DNA of 64,000 nt from Desulfobacterales bacterium (GCA_021737275.1 JAIPEE010000020.1:1-64000); one strand, 5' to 3'. Shown: positions 1 through 9,762, numbered from the stretch's first letter. The notes: generated by a model from the letters alone, not told the origin. Numbers and translations are program-made.

Positions 1-161
1 AAAATTCAAACCGCCAAATGAGCCATTTTGTACCTGACTGTAGTAAAGGGTGCACCGTTAATTGTAAAAGAGCAAATTGTTAAAAATCATCCACCTATAA
101 AATGAGATGCCAGGTGGAGCTGTAACTCTAAACTTTAGACTAAATATAAACAGGTGTAATA

Positions 162-1316
162 ATGGGTAAAGAAAAAGGATTAACATCAATAGGCAATGGC
201 CGTAAAATGCTGATACGGCTGTGGGGAGCGTTACCTTATATTGTTCTTGGATTGCTTCTTTTAATAATCATTGTTCTCGCCGGCACATGCAGCGCCAAAA
301 AGGACCGGCTTGACGCTGAAAAAAATGGCGGAGAAGCCAATGAGCGCCCGCCGGTCAACATTGTTGCATTAAAATTATCGCCCTCAAGTATCCGCGACAG
401 TATCAATTTGCCCGGCATTGTTGAACCCTGGGTAAAACTGAATATCATGGCTGAGGTCAGCGGTAAAGTTATTCAAAAAGCAGTTGAAGAGGGTCAGCGT
501 GTTACAAAAGGAGATATTCTGGCTGTTATTGACAACCGGGATTATGTGAATGCCTATAACTCAGGCAAAGCAGTTTATGAAACAGCTCAGGCATCGTTTA
601 ACCGCTTCAGTAAACTTTACGATGAACAGCTTGCCACCAAATCACAACTGGATACAGCAAGAGCTTCAATGGAAAATGCCAGATCCGTCATGGATAATGC
701 CGCCCTTAATGTTGAGCGCTGCCAGATCCGTGCCCCTTTTACAGGCATCGTAAACAATATTTTTTTTGAGATGGGATTGTATATGAATGTTGCTGATCCT
801 GTTGCTGAAATGCTCCAGATAGATCGAGTGAAAGTCAATGTCGGAATCCCCGAATCAGATGTTGAAGCCGTCCGGAAAATAAAAAATTTTGATATTCGCA
901 TTGATGCGCTGTCGGGTAAAACATTCAGGGGCATCATGCATTTTCTCTCCAGCACAGCCGATTCATCAGCCCGACTTTACAGCCTGAAACTGGCTGTTGA
1001 AAATCCCGGCCGTGAAATTCTGCCGGATATGTTTGCCCGTATCGAAATCGTAAAGCGCGAGGTGTCTGATGGCATCGTCATTCCTCTTTACGCCGTCATA
1101 ACACGAAATGGGGGCCATTATGCCTATGTTGTGAATGATGGCCGTGCGCATATCAGGAAAGTTGAAATCGGACTTCAGGAAGATTGGCACGTGGAGATCA
1201 CTAAAGGACTCTCTCCGGATGAGCGTGTTATTGTTATCGGGCAACGGAGTGTCGAAGACGAGCAAAAGGTCAACGTGATTCGGGATATTGAATCTCTGGA
1301 GGAATTGACCAAATGA
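162..1316 (+). CDS. RND efflux periplasmic adaptor (HlyD/MFP family)
   Basis: Membrane fusion protein that would link an inner-membrane RND pump to an outer-membrane channel. The N-terminus is basic and followed by one hydrophobic segment (about residues 24-43), so it is anchored in the inner membrane facing the periplasm. The first beta-barrel/lipoyl part reads G-I-V-E-P-W ... A-E-V-S-G-K-V, followed by an alpha-helical hairpin (about 125-185) and the typical C-R-I-R-A-P-F-like stretch (here Q-I-R-A-P-F-T-G-I-V) closing the lipoyl half. Start ATG has an AGGTG Shine-Dalgarno. The stop codon overlaps the start of the pump gene (ATGA), so the two are translationally coupled. No TolC-type gene and no regulator are visible nearby. 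Substrate unknown. Confidence 0.9.
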   Translation: MGKEKGLTSIGNGRKMLIRLWGALPYIVLGLLLLIIIVLAGTCSAKKDRLDAEKNGGEANERPPVNIVALKLSPSSIRDSINLPGIVEPWVKLNIMAEVSGKVIQKAVEEGQRVTKGDILAVIDNRDYVNAYNSGKAVYETAQASFNRFSKLYDEQLATKSQLDTARASMENARSVMDNAALNVERCQIRAPFTGIVNNIFFEMGLYMNVADPVAEMLQIDRVKVNVGIPESDVEAVRKIKNFDIRIDALSGKTFRGIMHFLSSTADSSARLYSLKLAVENPGREILPDMFARIEIVKREVSDGIVIPLYAVITRNGGHYAYVVNDGRAHIRKVEIGLQEDWHVEITKGLSPDERVIVIGQRSVEDEQKVNVIRDIESLEELTK

Positions 1317-4300
1317 TAATTTCAGATACCGCCATAAAAAATAAAATCAGTGTCATTGTACTGGCAATGATTATCCTGGTCTTCGGCGTATATAGTTATA
1401 TTGTGCTGCCCAGGGAAAGTTCACCGGATATCCCGATTCCCTTTGTCTTTGTTTCAACCAGCTATAAAGGTGTCTCCTCTTCCGATATAGAAACGTCCAT
1501 TACCATTCCGATTGAGAAAAAGCTTAAGGGGCTTGACGGCGTTAAAAAAATCAAATCCGTCAGTTCAGAGGGACAATCTTTTATTAATATTGAATTTGTT
1601 ACGGATATTGATGTTGATGACGCCGTACAAAAAGTAAAGGACAAGGTTGACGAATCAATGGGAGAACTGCCGTCAGACCTTGAAGATGATCCGGCTGTAT
1701 TTGAAGTCAACTTTTCAGAAATGCCGATTGTTATCTACTCCCTTGCCGGTACTTGCGGTAATGCTTGCCTCAAAAATCTGGCTGACGACCTTAAAGATGA
1801 GATTGAATCCATACCCGGCATTCTTGAGGTTGAAGTTACCGGCGGCCTTGAGCGTGAAATTCAAATCATCGTGGATCCGGACAAACTTGCTTATTACCGG
1901 CTTCCCATCGGTATGCTGCAGAATGTCATCTACAGCGAGAACCAGAATACATCCGGTGGCTCCATTACACTTGGCGATGGCCGTTATCAGCTTCGGGTTC
2001 CCGGTGAATTTGAAAAACCCGATGAAATTTATAATCTGGTTGTAAGTACCTTTAACGGCATGCCGGTTTATTTAAAAGATGTGGCTGAAGTTAAAGATAC
2101 ATTCAAGGATGAAGCGAGCCGGTCAAGACTGGATGGAAATGAAGCGGTAAACATTTCCGTTAAAAAACGAATTGGTGAAAACATAATTTCAATTACAAAT
2201 CAGATTGATGAAATTGTTGCCGGACACCGGAATACATGGCCATCCGGCACATATATCACCAAACTGATGGATCAGGCAAAAGATATCCGTAATATGGTGG
2301 CCGACCTTGAAAACAACATTCTTTCAGGCCTGCTTCTTGTTATTGTTGTACTGTTTTTTGTTCTCGGCTTCAGGAATGCACTGCTGGTCAGCCTGGCAAT
2401 TCCCTTTTCCATGCTGCTATCCTTTATGATTCTTTACTTTCTCGATATTACCCTGAATATGGTTGTACTCTTCTCCCTTACCCTGGCACTGGGTATGCTG
2501 GTGGATAATGCCATTGTTATTATTGAAAATATTTATCGATATATGGAACAGGGCGTACCGCGTACACAGGCTGCCATGACAGCCACCGCCGAAGTGGCCT
2601 GGCCGGTCATCGGCTCAACGCTGACGACACTGGCCGCTTTTTCCCCCATGATTTTCTGGCCCGGTATTATGGGTGAATTTATGAAATTTTTACCGATCAC
2701 ACTGATTGTTACTCTTTCATCCAGCCTCTTTGTTGCACTGGTCATCAATCCAACACTGACGGCCATTTTTATGAAAGTTAAAAACGGTTTTCAGACAAAA
2801 ATAAAAAAAAGTGCCGAAGAAATTGTAAAAGCCGGAGAAAATCCTGTTAAAATAAAAGGCCGGCTGCTGACGTCATATTCCATTTTTTTAAAACATGCGC
2901 TCAGACACAGACTTGCAATGATCGGTGTTTCTTTTTTTCTGCTGATTATTTTTTTTCAGATATGGATGATAGCGATCGGCCTTGAAAGGCCGGTGGAATT
3001 TTTCCCAAGCATTGATCCTGTCATGGCTTATGTAAACATTGACCCGCCTGAAGGTGCGGATCTGGATTATAATGACCGTATTGCCAAAACACTCGAAATG
3101 GCTATTGCCGGTTCTGTCGATGAAAAATTCAGTATATTCGGTGTTTCCGACGAACAATATAAAGCGGCTTTTGCATCCAGGCAACATGAAAGTGCCACCG
3201 GCAAAATACTGTCAGGTCCCAGTGATCTGGCCAATATTGAACATATCTATTCAAAAACAGTAAAAACACCCGGCCCGGAAGATATCTTCAGCAGCAATAC
3301 ATCAAACCATATTGGTATTCAGTTTATTGAAATGGCAGATAAAAAACGCCCTGCTGCAGAAACACTTGAAGAGATAAGGCGAAGGATAAAGGATGTTCCC
3401 GGTGCCATTATTACCGTAGAGTTATCTGAAGAAGGTCCGCCGACAGGCGCTCCGATCAATATTGAAATATCCGGTGAAAACTTTATCGATCTCGGGGAAA
3501 TTGCACAAAACATCAAAAACATTATTGAAAAAATCCCCTATGTTGAGGATGTAAAAGATGATTTCCAGTCGGGGATCCCTGCTATTCGTGTCACTATTGA
3601 TCGCCAGAAAGCCGCATTGTTCGGACTTACAACGAATAGTGTCGGATTTGCGCTTAAAACAGCCTATAACGGCCTGGATGTATCCACCTACTATGAAGAA
3701 GATGAGGATTATGATATTACCGTAACACTTGCCCGGGAGGATCGTAAAAAAACAGATGTGCTTTATAAACTGATGATCCCGACACCATCAGGTCAACTGG
3801 TACCGCTTACAACGATAGCAAAAATAGACTACACCGGCATTATCGGAGATATTATCAGAATTAACCAGGAACGCGTAGTAACAGTTAAAGCCAATGTTGA
3901 TGAGACAAAAATACCCGGTGCAGTAGCACGTTTGCAGGCCGAAACGGCACTTAAAAAACTGCCAATACCGCCCGGTTACAGATTTCAGTTTACGGGTGAA
4001 TTTGAAGAACAGAAAGAATCCGAATCTTTCCTGATAGGTGCTTTCGTGATTGCCATATTCCTGATTTTTCTGGTTCTGGTGACATTGTTCAACTCAGTAT
4101 CGCAGCCTCTGATCATAATGACATCGGTCATATTATCACTTGGCGGCGCCTTTCTTGGCCTTACGGTCATTAATTCTCCATTTGGTATTATTATGACCGG
4201 CGTGGGCGTTATATCCCTGGCCGGCGTTGTGGTTAACAATGCCATTGTACTCATTGATTATATCAACAAAATGGTTAATAGAGGTATTAAGGTTAGTGAA

Positions 4301-4624
4301 GCGGTTATTGCTGCAGGTGCGACAAGACTTCGCCCGGTACTCCTGACGGCTGTCACTACCATACTGGGCCTTATCCCCATGGTGACCGGTGTTTCCTATG
4401 ATTTCAGAAATATGAAGATTTCATGGGTCAGTGAATCTACCCAGTGGTGGCAATCCATGGCAATCGTTGTTATTTTCGGCCTGCTGATTGCTACCTTTTT
4501 AACCCTTGTAGTCGTGCCTTGCTTATATTCTTTACTTTATACATCACGAAAAATGGCAAAGGATGCTATCGGATGGATGAAACGAATTTACTGGAAACCT
4601 TTTGAAACAGACACGCTACAATAA
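1313..4624 (+). CDS. RND superfamily efflux pump, inner-membrane permease
   Basis: Proton-driven resistance-nodulation-division transporter of 1103 residues, the usual size. Twelve membrane segments are arranged as 1+5, repeated, with two large periplasmic loops. TM4 carries G-M-L-V-D-N-A-I-V-I-I-E-N, with Asp398 as the expected proton-relay acid. The second half has the mirror segment G-V-V-V-N-N-A-I-V-L-I-D. The first half has the usual P-R-E-S-S-P-D-I porter entry motif. It overlaps the adaptor gene by four bases. AcrB-like pumps have two adjacent acids in TM4; here the second is Asn, as in many environmental RND pumps. It resembles hydrophobe/amphiphile exporters more than heavy-metal CusA, but the substrate cannot be read from sequence. 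Confidence 0.93.
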   Translation: MIISDTAIKNKISVIVLAMIILVFGVYSYIVLPRESSPDIPIPFVFVSTSYKGVSSSDIETSITIPIEKKLKGLDGVKKIKSVSSEGQSFINIEFVTDIDVDDAVQKVKDKVDESMGELPSDLEDDPAVFEVNFSEMPIVIYSLAGTCGNACLKNLADDLKDEIESIPGILEVEVTGGLEREIQIIVDPDKLAYYRLPIGMLQNVIYSENQNTSGGSITLGDGRYQLRVPGEFEKPDEIYNLVVSTFNGMPVYLKDVAEVKDTFKDEASRSRLDGNEAVNISVKKRIGENIISITNQIDEIVAGHRNTWPSGTYITKLMDQAKDIRNMVADLENNILSGLLLVIVVLFFVLGFRNALLVSLAIPFSMLLSFMILYFLDITLNMVVLFSLTLALGMLVDNAIVIIENIYRYMEQGVPRTQAAMTATAEVAWPVIGSTLTTLAAFSPMIFWPGIMGEFMKFLPITLIVTLSSSLFVALVINPTLTAIFMKVKNGFQTKIKKSAEEIVKAGENPVKIKGRLLTSYSIFLKHALRHRLAMIGVSFFLLIIFFQIWMIAIGLERPVEFFPSIDPVMAYVNIDPPEGADLDYNDRIAKTLEMAIAGSVDEKFSIFGVSDEQYKAAFASRQHESATGKILSGPSDLANIEHIYSKTVKTPGPEDIFSSNTSNHIGIQFIEMADKKRPAAETLEEIRRRIKDVPGAIITVELSEEGPPTGAPINIEISGENFIDLGEIAQNIKNIIEKIPYVEDVKDDFQSGIPAIRVTIDRQKAALFGLTTNSVGFALKTAYNGLDVSTYYEEDEDYDITVTLAREDRKKTDVLYKLMIPTPSGQLVPLTTIAKIDYTGIIGDIIRINQERVVTVKANVDETKIPGAVARLQAETALKKLPIPPGYRFQFTGEFEEQKESESFLIGAFVIAIFLIFLVLVTLFNSVSQPLIIMTSVILSLGGAFLGLTVINSPFGIIMTGVGVISLAGVVVNNAIVLIDYINKMVNRGIKVSEAVIAAGATRLRPVLLTAVTTILGLIPMVTGVSYDFRNMKISWVSESTQWWQSMAIVVIFGLLIATFLTLVVVPCLYSLLYTSRKMAKDAIGWMKRIYWKPFETDTLQ

Positions 4625-4804
4625 AAAAGCTGAAAGCTGAAAACATTAAAAAATCACCCGAAATGGGCGGCCTTTTTGATATCCTGACAAAAAACAGTTA
4701 GCCTTAACAAGCTTAAAATGTTATGAATAAAACATATTTATATCAGCTTTTGAAAAATAAACTTTATTTTTAAAAATAATTAAATCAGGATAAAATATAA
4801 AAAA

Positions 4805-5629
4805 ATGAATCACCGGAAATTTCACAATATTCTCCAGACAAAGCATAGTTACCGGACAGCAAAAAAGCTTCAGCTTCTTGTTAACAGGCTCCCGGGTTGG
4901 GAGACCCTTAAGTTTTATTTTCTTACATTTCGGATCGTATTAACAAGCTCTATCAGAGCCCGTTCAGGAAGGTTTAGCGATAGTGTATGGGCACAGGCTT
5001 CGGCCAATACAATAAATGCCGTAGAGTCATCTGGCGGAAAAGTCATCATTACCGGCCTGAAGCCGCTTTCCGAACATAAGGGCCCCGTTGTTTATATTTC
5101 CAACCATATGAGCATGCTGGACACCTTTCTGCTCCCCAGCATTGCACTGGCATTTAACAAGGTAACGTTTGTGGTCAAGGAAGAGCTACTGCATTATCCT
5201 GTTTTTGGCCCTGTTATGAGAGCGGTTAAACCGATAGCGGTTGCACGAAAAAACCCCCGGGAAGATTTTAAGGTTGTGATGCAAAAAGGCCAGGAACTCC
5301 TGAATCAGGGCATTTCGATTATCATTTTCCCCCAGTCTACAAGAAATCCTGTTTTTGATCCGGCACTTTTTAATACAATGGGTGTAAAACTTGCAAAAAA
5401 AGCATCTGTTCCTGTCGTGCCGATTGCCCTGAAAACGGATTTTCAGGGTACGGGAAAACTGATTAAGGATTTTGGTCCGATCAACCCGGATAAAAAAATA
5501 TTTGTTAATTTTGGTGCGCCAATAACTGTTGAGGGGAATGGACAGCAAACTCATAAACGGATCGTCTCCTTTATTATTGAGAACCTGACAAAATGGGGCG
5601 GGCAGATCGCCGCTTCTTCAAAATTGTAA
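4805..5629 (+). CDS. 1-acyl-glycerol-3-phosphate acyltransferase-like (PlsC/LPLAT family)
   Basis: Phospholipid acyltransferase, 274 residues. The catalytic H-x4-D motif is visible as N-H-M-S-M-L-D (about residues 99-105), and the substrate-binding block as F-P-Q-S-T-R (family consensus F-P-E-G-T-R, with Gln and Ser substitutions). P-V-V-P-I-A is the fourth block. The family transfers acyl chains to lysophosphatidate or related lysolipids at the inner membrane face. A purine-rich AGGA lies upstream of the ATG, with rather long spacing. It stands alone between the efflux pair and dodecin. The variant F-P-Q-S-T-R block leaves the exact acceptor open. Confidence 0.82.
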   Translation: MNHRKFHNILQTKHSYRTAKKLQLLVNRLPGWETLKFYFLTFRIVLTSSIRARSGRFSDSVWAQASANTINAVESSGGKVIITGLKPLSEHKGPVVYISNHMSMLDTFLLPSIALAFNKVTFVVKEELLHYPVFGPVMRAVKPIAVARKNPREDFKVVMQKGQELLNQGISIIIFPQSTRNPVFDPALFNTMGVKLAKKASVPVVPIALKTDFQGTGKLIKDFGPINPDKKIFVNFGAPITVEGNGQQTHKRIVSFIIENLTKWGGQIAASSKL

Positions 5630-5660
5630 TTTCTATCAAATTTCTATCAATTTCTATCAA
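5630..5660. repeat. Three tandem copies of TTTCTATCAA
   Basis: A 10-11 bp unit, TTTCTATCAA(A), is repeated three times head to tail directly after the acyltransferase stop codon. The last copy lies four bases upstream of a TTGACA hexamer (5665-5670), i.e. the position expected for an upstream operator or activator array of the promoter leading to dodecin. Confidence 0.75.
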
Positions 5661-5664
5661 AACC

Positions 5665-5693
5665 TTGACAATCTGTGGCTTTTTATCATAAAC
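5665..5693 (+). promoter_or_regulatory. Candidate sigma70 promoter for dodecin/CBS genes
   Basis: A perfect TTGACA at 5665-5670 is followed, with a 17-base spacer, by a weak -10-like ATAAAC (5688-5693). It sits about 160 bases upstream of the dodecin start. The -35 is good, the -10 poor, so an activator acting through the adjacent tandem repeats is possible. Confidence 0.4.
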
Positions 5694-5853
5694 TAAGCCT
5701 ATGTTATTCTTGTTTTATTTCCGACAATACTAATTTTTATCCTTTCTTTATAAGCTTTTAACTTTTCATTGTTGAATTCATTATTGCGTAATCGTTCGCA
5801 ATAATATTCTTAATTCAATATCGTTTTATCAACCTTAATGAAGGAGGTAAATC

Positions 5854-6066
5854 ATGAGTGAAAACAGTGTATATAAAGTTATTGAACTGATTGGAACCAG
5901 TCCTGATTCTTGGGAATCAGCTGCGCAGAACGCTATCCAGAGCGCTGATAAAAGTCTGAGAGGCCTGAGAATTGGTGAAGTCACAAAACTTGACATGAAA
6001 ATTGAAGATGGAAAAATTGTAGCTTATCGTGCTAAAGTTTCACTTTCATTCAAATATGAAATCTGA
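5854..6066 (+). CDS. Dodecin, flavin-binding protein
   Basis: A 70-residue dodecin. Dodecamers of this beta-alpha-beta-beta fold store flavins (FMN, riboflavin or lumichrome) in the cytoplasm. The sequence shows the family pattern Y-K-V-I-E-L-I-G-T-S near the start, S-W-E-x-A-A-x-x-A-I-x-x-A in the helix, L-R-G-L-R-I-G-E-V in strand 2 and Y-R-A-K-V-S-L-S-F-K-Y at the end. Length matches the family exactly. It has a strong AAGGAGG Shine-Dalgarno. It is followed 68 bases later by a twin-CBS protein in the same direction. Flavin storage suits a window rich in flavoproteins. Confidence 0.93.
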   Translation: MSENSVYKVIELIGTSPDSWESAAQNAIQSADKSLRGLRIGEVTKLDMKIEDGKIVAYRAKVSLSFKYEI

Positions 6067-6134
6067 TAAATCAGATAAGACTTATTCACGGGTGGTTAGA
6101 TCAACAGATTAACGTTATACAATGAGGTTCGACA

Positions 6135-6593
6135 ATGCTTAAAGCAAGAGATATAATGACGACGGAACCAATCACAGTTACTCCTGAAACCGATATACTG
6201 CAGGCAGCAAATCTTCTTCTTGGTAAACGTATTAACGGCGTACCTGTTGTTGATGAAAACAATAAGATTGTTGGCATTATCTGCCAGAGTGATCTTATTG
6301 CCCAGCAAAAAAAGCTCCCCATACCATCATTTTTTTCGTTGATGGAAGGTTACATAACAATGCCTTCCCTCAAACACATTGAGAAAGAAGCTCAGAAAAT
6401 CACAGCGGCAACTGTCTCCCAGGCCATGACGGCAGATCCTGAAACAATCAGTCCGGACACGAATATTGAAGAAATTGCCATTTTGATGGTTGATAAAAGC
6501 TTCCACACATTGCCGGTTGTAGAAAAAGGCAAACTTATCGGAATTGTCGGCAAGGAAGATTTACTGAGAACCCTTATGGCTCAACATCAATAG
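6135..6593 (+). CDS. Twin CBS-domain protein
   Basis: A 152-residue protein made only of a CBS pair. The first CBS is residues 1-60 (D-I-M-T-T-E-P-I-T-V ... G-V-P-V-V-D-E-N-N-K-I-V-G-I-I) and the second about 92-150 (M-T-A-D-P-E-T-I-S-P ... L-P-V-V-E-K-G-K-L-I-G-I-V-G). Such Bateman modules bind adenosine nucleotides and act as energy or redox sensors. With no attached effector domain, its partner must be another protein. A GAGG Shine-Dalgarno precedes the ATG. It is probably co-transcribed with dodecin, since the only strong terminator lies after this gene. Confidence 0.9.
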   Translation: MLKARDIMTTEPITVTPETDILQAANLLLGKRINGVPVVDENNKIVGIICQSDLIAQQKKLPIPSFFSLMEGYITMPSLKHIEKEAQKITAATVSQAMTADPETISPDTNIEEIAILMVDKSFHTLPVVEKGKLIGIVGKEDLLRTLMAQHQ

Positions 6594-6663
6594 TAAAACT
6601 ATCATACGCCTGTTTCCGGCCCTGATAAAGAATATTTTTTTTCTGCACATTCAATTTAAAATC

Positions 6664-6703
6664 GAAAATCCGAAAAACGCCAAATTGTGTTTTTCGGATT
6701 TTC
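6664..6703. terminator. Terminator hairpin after the CBS gene
   Basis: Perfect 15-bp inverted repeat GAAAATCCGAAAAAC / GTTTTTCGGATTTTC with a 10-base loop, 70 bases after the CBS stop. The outer stem is A/T-rich, so it could work in either direction. Confidence 0.75.
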
Positions 6704-6862
6704 ATTACCTGTAAAAAGAATTTCTTGCGGCATAATGAATAATTCTGCTACTGAATGGATCTGTCATGATGATATGAACAGACACCGGGATACAAGACAA
6801 AAGATAATTGATCATAACACCGGAATTTTCCTGAAACTTAATAAACAGGTAACATATTTTAT

Positions 6863-8197
6863 ATGAATTTCGATTCTGCCTTACTGACGGACCTTTATCA
6901 ACTGACGATGCTCCAGGGCTATTATGAACAGGAAATGAAAAACGAGGCTGTTTTTGAATTTTTTGTTCGAAAACTTCCTGAAAACCGTAATTTTCTGATT
7001 GCGTCGGGACTTCAACAGGTTCTGGAATTTCTTGAAAATCTCGAATTTACTTCTAAAGAAATCAACTGGCTCTCCGGGATCGACAAATTCAGCAATAGTT
7101 TTCTGGATTACCTTTCCGGTATTACATTTCAAGGTGATGTTCATGCTATGCCTGAGGGTACGGTTTTTTTCCCGGATGAACCGATACTTCGCATAACGGC
7201 TCCCCTTCCCCAGGCTCAGCTTGTGGAAACACGGGTAATCAATTTTCTCCAGTTTCAGACGATGATTGCATCTAAAGCCGTCAGAATCTCACTGGCTGCA
7301 GAAGATAAAGTATTGATGGATTTCGGACTACGCCGGGCGCATGGTGCGGAAGCCGGTGTACTTGCAGCAAGGGCAAGTTATATTGCAGGCCTTACCGGTA
7401 CGGCAACCGTACTGGCAAGCCGGAAGTTTGATATTCCTGTCTTTGGAACAATGGCTCACTCTTATATTCTGGCCCACCGTTCGGAGATAGAGGCCTTTGA
7501 AAATTTCTCCTATGCGCAGCCCAACAATGTAATTTATCTTGTTGATACTTATGATGTTGCTGATGCGGTCAATCAGATCATATCGCTTGAGCCGGCGCTT
7601 AAAAAAAGGGGTATTACAATTAAAGGTATCCGCCTTGATAGTGGTGATATTTCAGCGCTGTCCATTACTGTAAGAAAAATGTTTGACAATGCCGGTATGA
7701 AACATGTTCGTATTTATGCAAGCGGGGATCTTGATGAATACAGTATTGAACATCTTAATAAAATCAAAGCGCCTGTGGACGGATTTGGCGTAGGAACCAA
7801 GATGATAACCTCTTCTGATCAACCATATCTTAATTGTGCCTACAAACTTCAAGAGTATAACGGTATTCCGAAAATGAAACTTTCTGAGGGAAAATCAACC
7901 TGGCCCGGGAAAAAGCAGGTTTTCAGGCATTATGATAACCATAACTTTATAAAATATGATGTACTTAAAATGGATAATGAGACCGATAGTGGAAAGCCTC
8001 TGCTTCAACAGGTTATGAAATCAGGAAAACAAATTCAGCAACCTGTATCTGCGACCCAAATCAGAAGCTTCGTTAAATCAGAGCTCAAAACGCTGCCCGA
8101 AGAGATGAAATCATTAAATAAAAGCAAACCATATGAAATAAAAATATCGGATGCCCTGGAAAACTGCGTTAAACAGTTAAATATCCGTATCAAATAG
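6863..8197 (+). CDS. pncB: Nicotinate phosphoribosyltransferase
   Basis: Converts nicotinate and PRPP to nicotinate mononucleotide, the entry step of NAD salvage. Length 444. The N-terminus L-L-T-D-L-Y-Q-L-T-M-L-Q-G-Y-Y and the catalytic-loop block D-F-G-L-R-R-A-H-G (about residues 153-161) are diagnostic, as are G-T-M-A-H-S and the phosphate-binding R-L-D-S-G-D. ATG follows a spaced AGGTAA. It stands alone, converging on the minus-strand DUF2284 gene with only 15 bases between stops. The strain can therefore salvage nicotinate, which matters when considering pyridine compounds as substrates of the molybdenum hydroxylases further on. Confidence 0.93.
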   Translation: MNFDSALLTDLYQLTMLQGYYEQEMKNEAVFEFFVRKLPENRNFLIASGLQQVLEFLENLEFTSKEINWLSGIDKFSNSFLDYLSGITFQGDVHAMPEGTVFFPDEPILRITAPLPQAQLVETRVINFLQFQTMIASKAVRISLAAEDKVLMDFGLRRAHGAEAGVLAARASYIAGLTGTATVLASRKFDIPVFGTMAHSYILAHRSEIEAFENFSYAQPNNVIYLVDTYDVADAVNQIISLEPALKKRGITIKGIRLDSGDISALSITVRKMFDNAGMKHVRIYASGDLDEYSIEHLNKIKAPVDGFGVGTKMITSSDQPYLNCAYKLQEYNGIPKMKLSEGKSTWPGKKQVFRHYDNHNFIKYDVLKMDNETDSGKPLLQQVMKSGKQIQQPVSATQIRSFVKSELKTLPEEMKSLNKSKPYEIKISDALENCVKQLNIRIK

Positions 8198-8212
8198 AAT
8201 ATATCTCAGATT

Positions 8213-8806
8213 TCAGGCGAGCATAATTAGCCCCGCCATCCAGCTTGTAGCATCTTTATCAGATAAATTTGATTTTTCCGCTTTTGGTGCCGGCCATCCT
8301 GAAGATGTCATCAATTGAATGACATCAATACCAAAACCTGACATAGAAGGGCGTGCAATTTCTATGTGACGGCAGGGTTTATTCTCAGCCAAAGCGCAGC
8401 AGTTTTCCTGATCGTCACAAAACAATGATTTACATGACCCACCGGCAAAGCCTTTTGAGTTTTCAAAACCTGTTTCGAAGGCTTTTTGTTCTACTCCGGC
8501 TACGATATGATGAAGCAGCTGAGTCACGCCCTTTCGCTCATCGGAAAACATGACGGATGTAAGTAATTCGATTTTCACAACAATGGAATATTTGCTCTGA
8601 GACTGCCACTTTCTAAATTCAACCGGCCCTTCCACATAAGGTGGGCAGCTTGCTGCAAGGCCATAATATGGGCAAGTATATTCACCATTACATAGTGCGG
8701 CCAAATTATCTTTTACCTGAATTTCTTTGGACAATATAATGGCGGAAGACGTTGCGCCAAGTCTTTTCGCATCCTCGGTACACTCTTTAAAATGACCGTT
8801 AAACAT
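8213..8806 (-). CDS. DUF2284 cysteine-rich metal-binding protein
   Basis: Uncharacterised DUF2284 protein, common in anaerobes. Clusters of cysteines fit an iron-sulfur site: C-N-G-E-Y-T-C-P-Y-Y-G-L-A-A-S-C-P-P (about residues 38-55), then G-G-S-C ... F-C-D-D-Q-E-N-C-C-A-L and K-P-C-R-H. I chose the ATG at 8806 because GAGGAGAGGGG lies just upstream; an in-frame TTG at 8830 is also possible but would place the Shine-Dalgarno inside the gene. Length about 197. Function unknown; members are suspected corrinoid- or Fe-S-related proteins. No clear operon partner. Confidence 0.8.
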   Translation of the reverse strand: MFNGHFKECTEDAKRLGATSSAIILSKEIQVKDNLAALCNGEYTCPYYGLAASCPPYVEGPVEFRKWQSQSKYSIVVKIELLTSVMFSDERKGVTQLLHHIVAGVEQKAFETGFENSKGFAGGSCKSLFCDDQENCCALAENKPCRHIEIARPSMSGFGIDVIQLMTSSGWPAPKAEKSNLSDKDATSWMAGLIMLA

Positions 8807-8957
8807 TGCTCCCCTCTCCTCTTTTTGCAATCCGGACCCTATTATCTATAAGCTCTCAGCAAAACTAAAAAAAATATTTTATCATACATAACCTTATTAT
8901 ACAGCTTTTGCTTTTTACGGGATTAATTCAAATACTATATCTTAGAGGCTATGTCAT

Positions 8958-8983
8958 TCATAGTAGTCACTCATAGTAGTCAC
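8958..8983. repeat. 13-bp tandem duplication over a stop codon
   Basis: TCATAGTAGTCAC occurs twice head to tail. On the minus strand the first copy encodes the C-terminal S-D-Y-Y and the second lies just after the stop codon, so the protein end is unchanged. It is a recent-looking slippage duplication. Confidence 0.8.
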
Positions 8984-9635
8984 TTCTTTCTATTTTTTGA
9001 CCTGGACCTTTGACAATAATATCATCATCCCATTCCTTTTTTAACAGCTTTTCAATCAAGGCAAGGTTGCCGTTAATTGTTTTACATGGAATTTCAAGTG
9101 CATCCTGAATTTCAGTCACATCTTCATCTATCTCTTTGATGCAGTATGCACCGGTGTTTATTATGTCAATATTGCAGTACCCATTGCAAATTTGTTTATA
9201 GAGATCTTTAGCCAATTCGTCACCGTATTTTTTCTTTATGGATTTAATGTTGAGACCTTCCATTTGATTGAAGCTTCTAACCCATCCCTTTGTTATAAAA
9301 AGAGGCTTATCCCTGTCATTCACCTGACTTCTTTTATGGTCGCCACCTATCAGAATGGAAATACAGTCTTCGGCTTTTGGAATTATCAAAGAGGATGTTT
9401 GGGTTTCAAGATTTTCTAGTCCGCCGCCGCAGAAACCATAAGCGAGGATTATATCATCATAAAAACCGTCGTGTTTATTTATTTCTGCTTGAAGACTTTT
9501 CTGCAGATTTTCAGGTGAAGCATGAAGACCTCCATTCATCCAGACAATATCTGTTTTTAACCCTAAGCTCTGGATGAGTTTTTCAAGTTCTTCCCTTAAC
9601 GTTTCACATGCGATGAGTATTGATTTTAACGCCAT
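8967..9635 (-). CDS. DUF1638 domain protein
   Basis: A 222-residue DUF1638 protein. Hallmarks are I-L-I-A-C-E-T-L-R near the N-terminus, L-A-Y-G-F-C-G-G-G-L (about 65-74), a P-K-A-E-D-C-I-S-I-L-I-G-G block (about 86-98) and a later C-N-G-Y-C. Conserved Cys and acidic residues suggest a metal or cofactor site. The family is often found beside corrinoid methyltransferase genes of anaerobes, but none is visible here. Start ATG has an AGGG Shine-Dalgarno. Catalytic role unknown. Confidence 0.8.
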   Translation of the reverse strand: MALKSILIACETLREELEKLIQSLGLKTDIVWMNGGLHASPENLQKSLQAEINKHDGFYDDIILAYGFCGGGLENLETQTSSLIIPKAEDCISILIGGDHKRSQVNDRDKPLFITKGWVRSFNQMEGLNIKSIKKKYGDELAKDLYKQICNGYCNIDIINTGAYCIKEIDEDVTEIQDALEIPCKTINGNLALIEKLLKKEWDDDIIVKGPGQKIERSDYYE

Positions 9636-9762
9636 TGTAAACCCTTGAATATATTTATCTTTGTTAAATAAAAATTTATTGTGTTCTCAAGAATTCAAAC
9701 GCTTTCCAGTTATTCAAACCGTATACATTAGAGATTATGGTAATAACAGTTCTATCAAGAAG

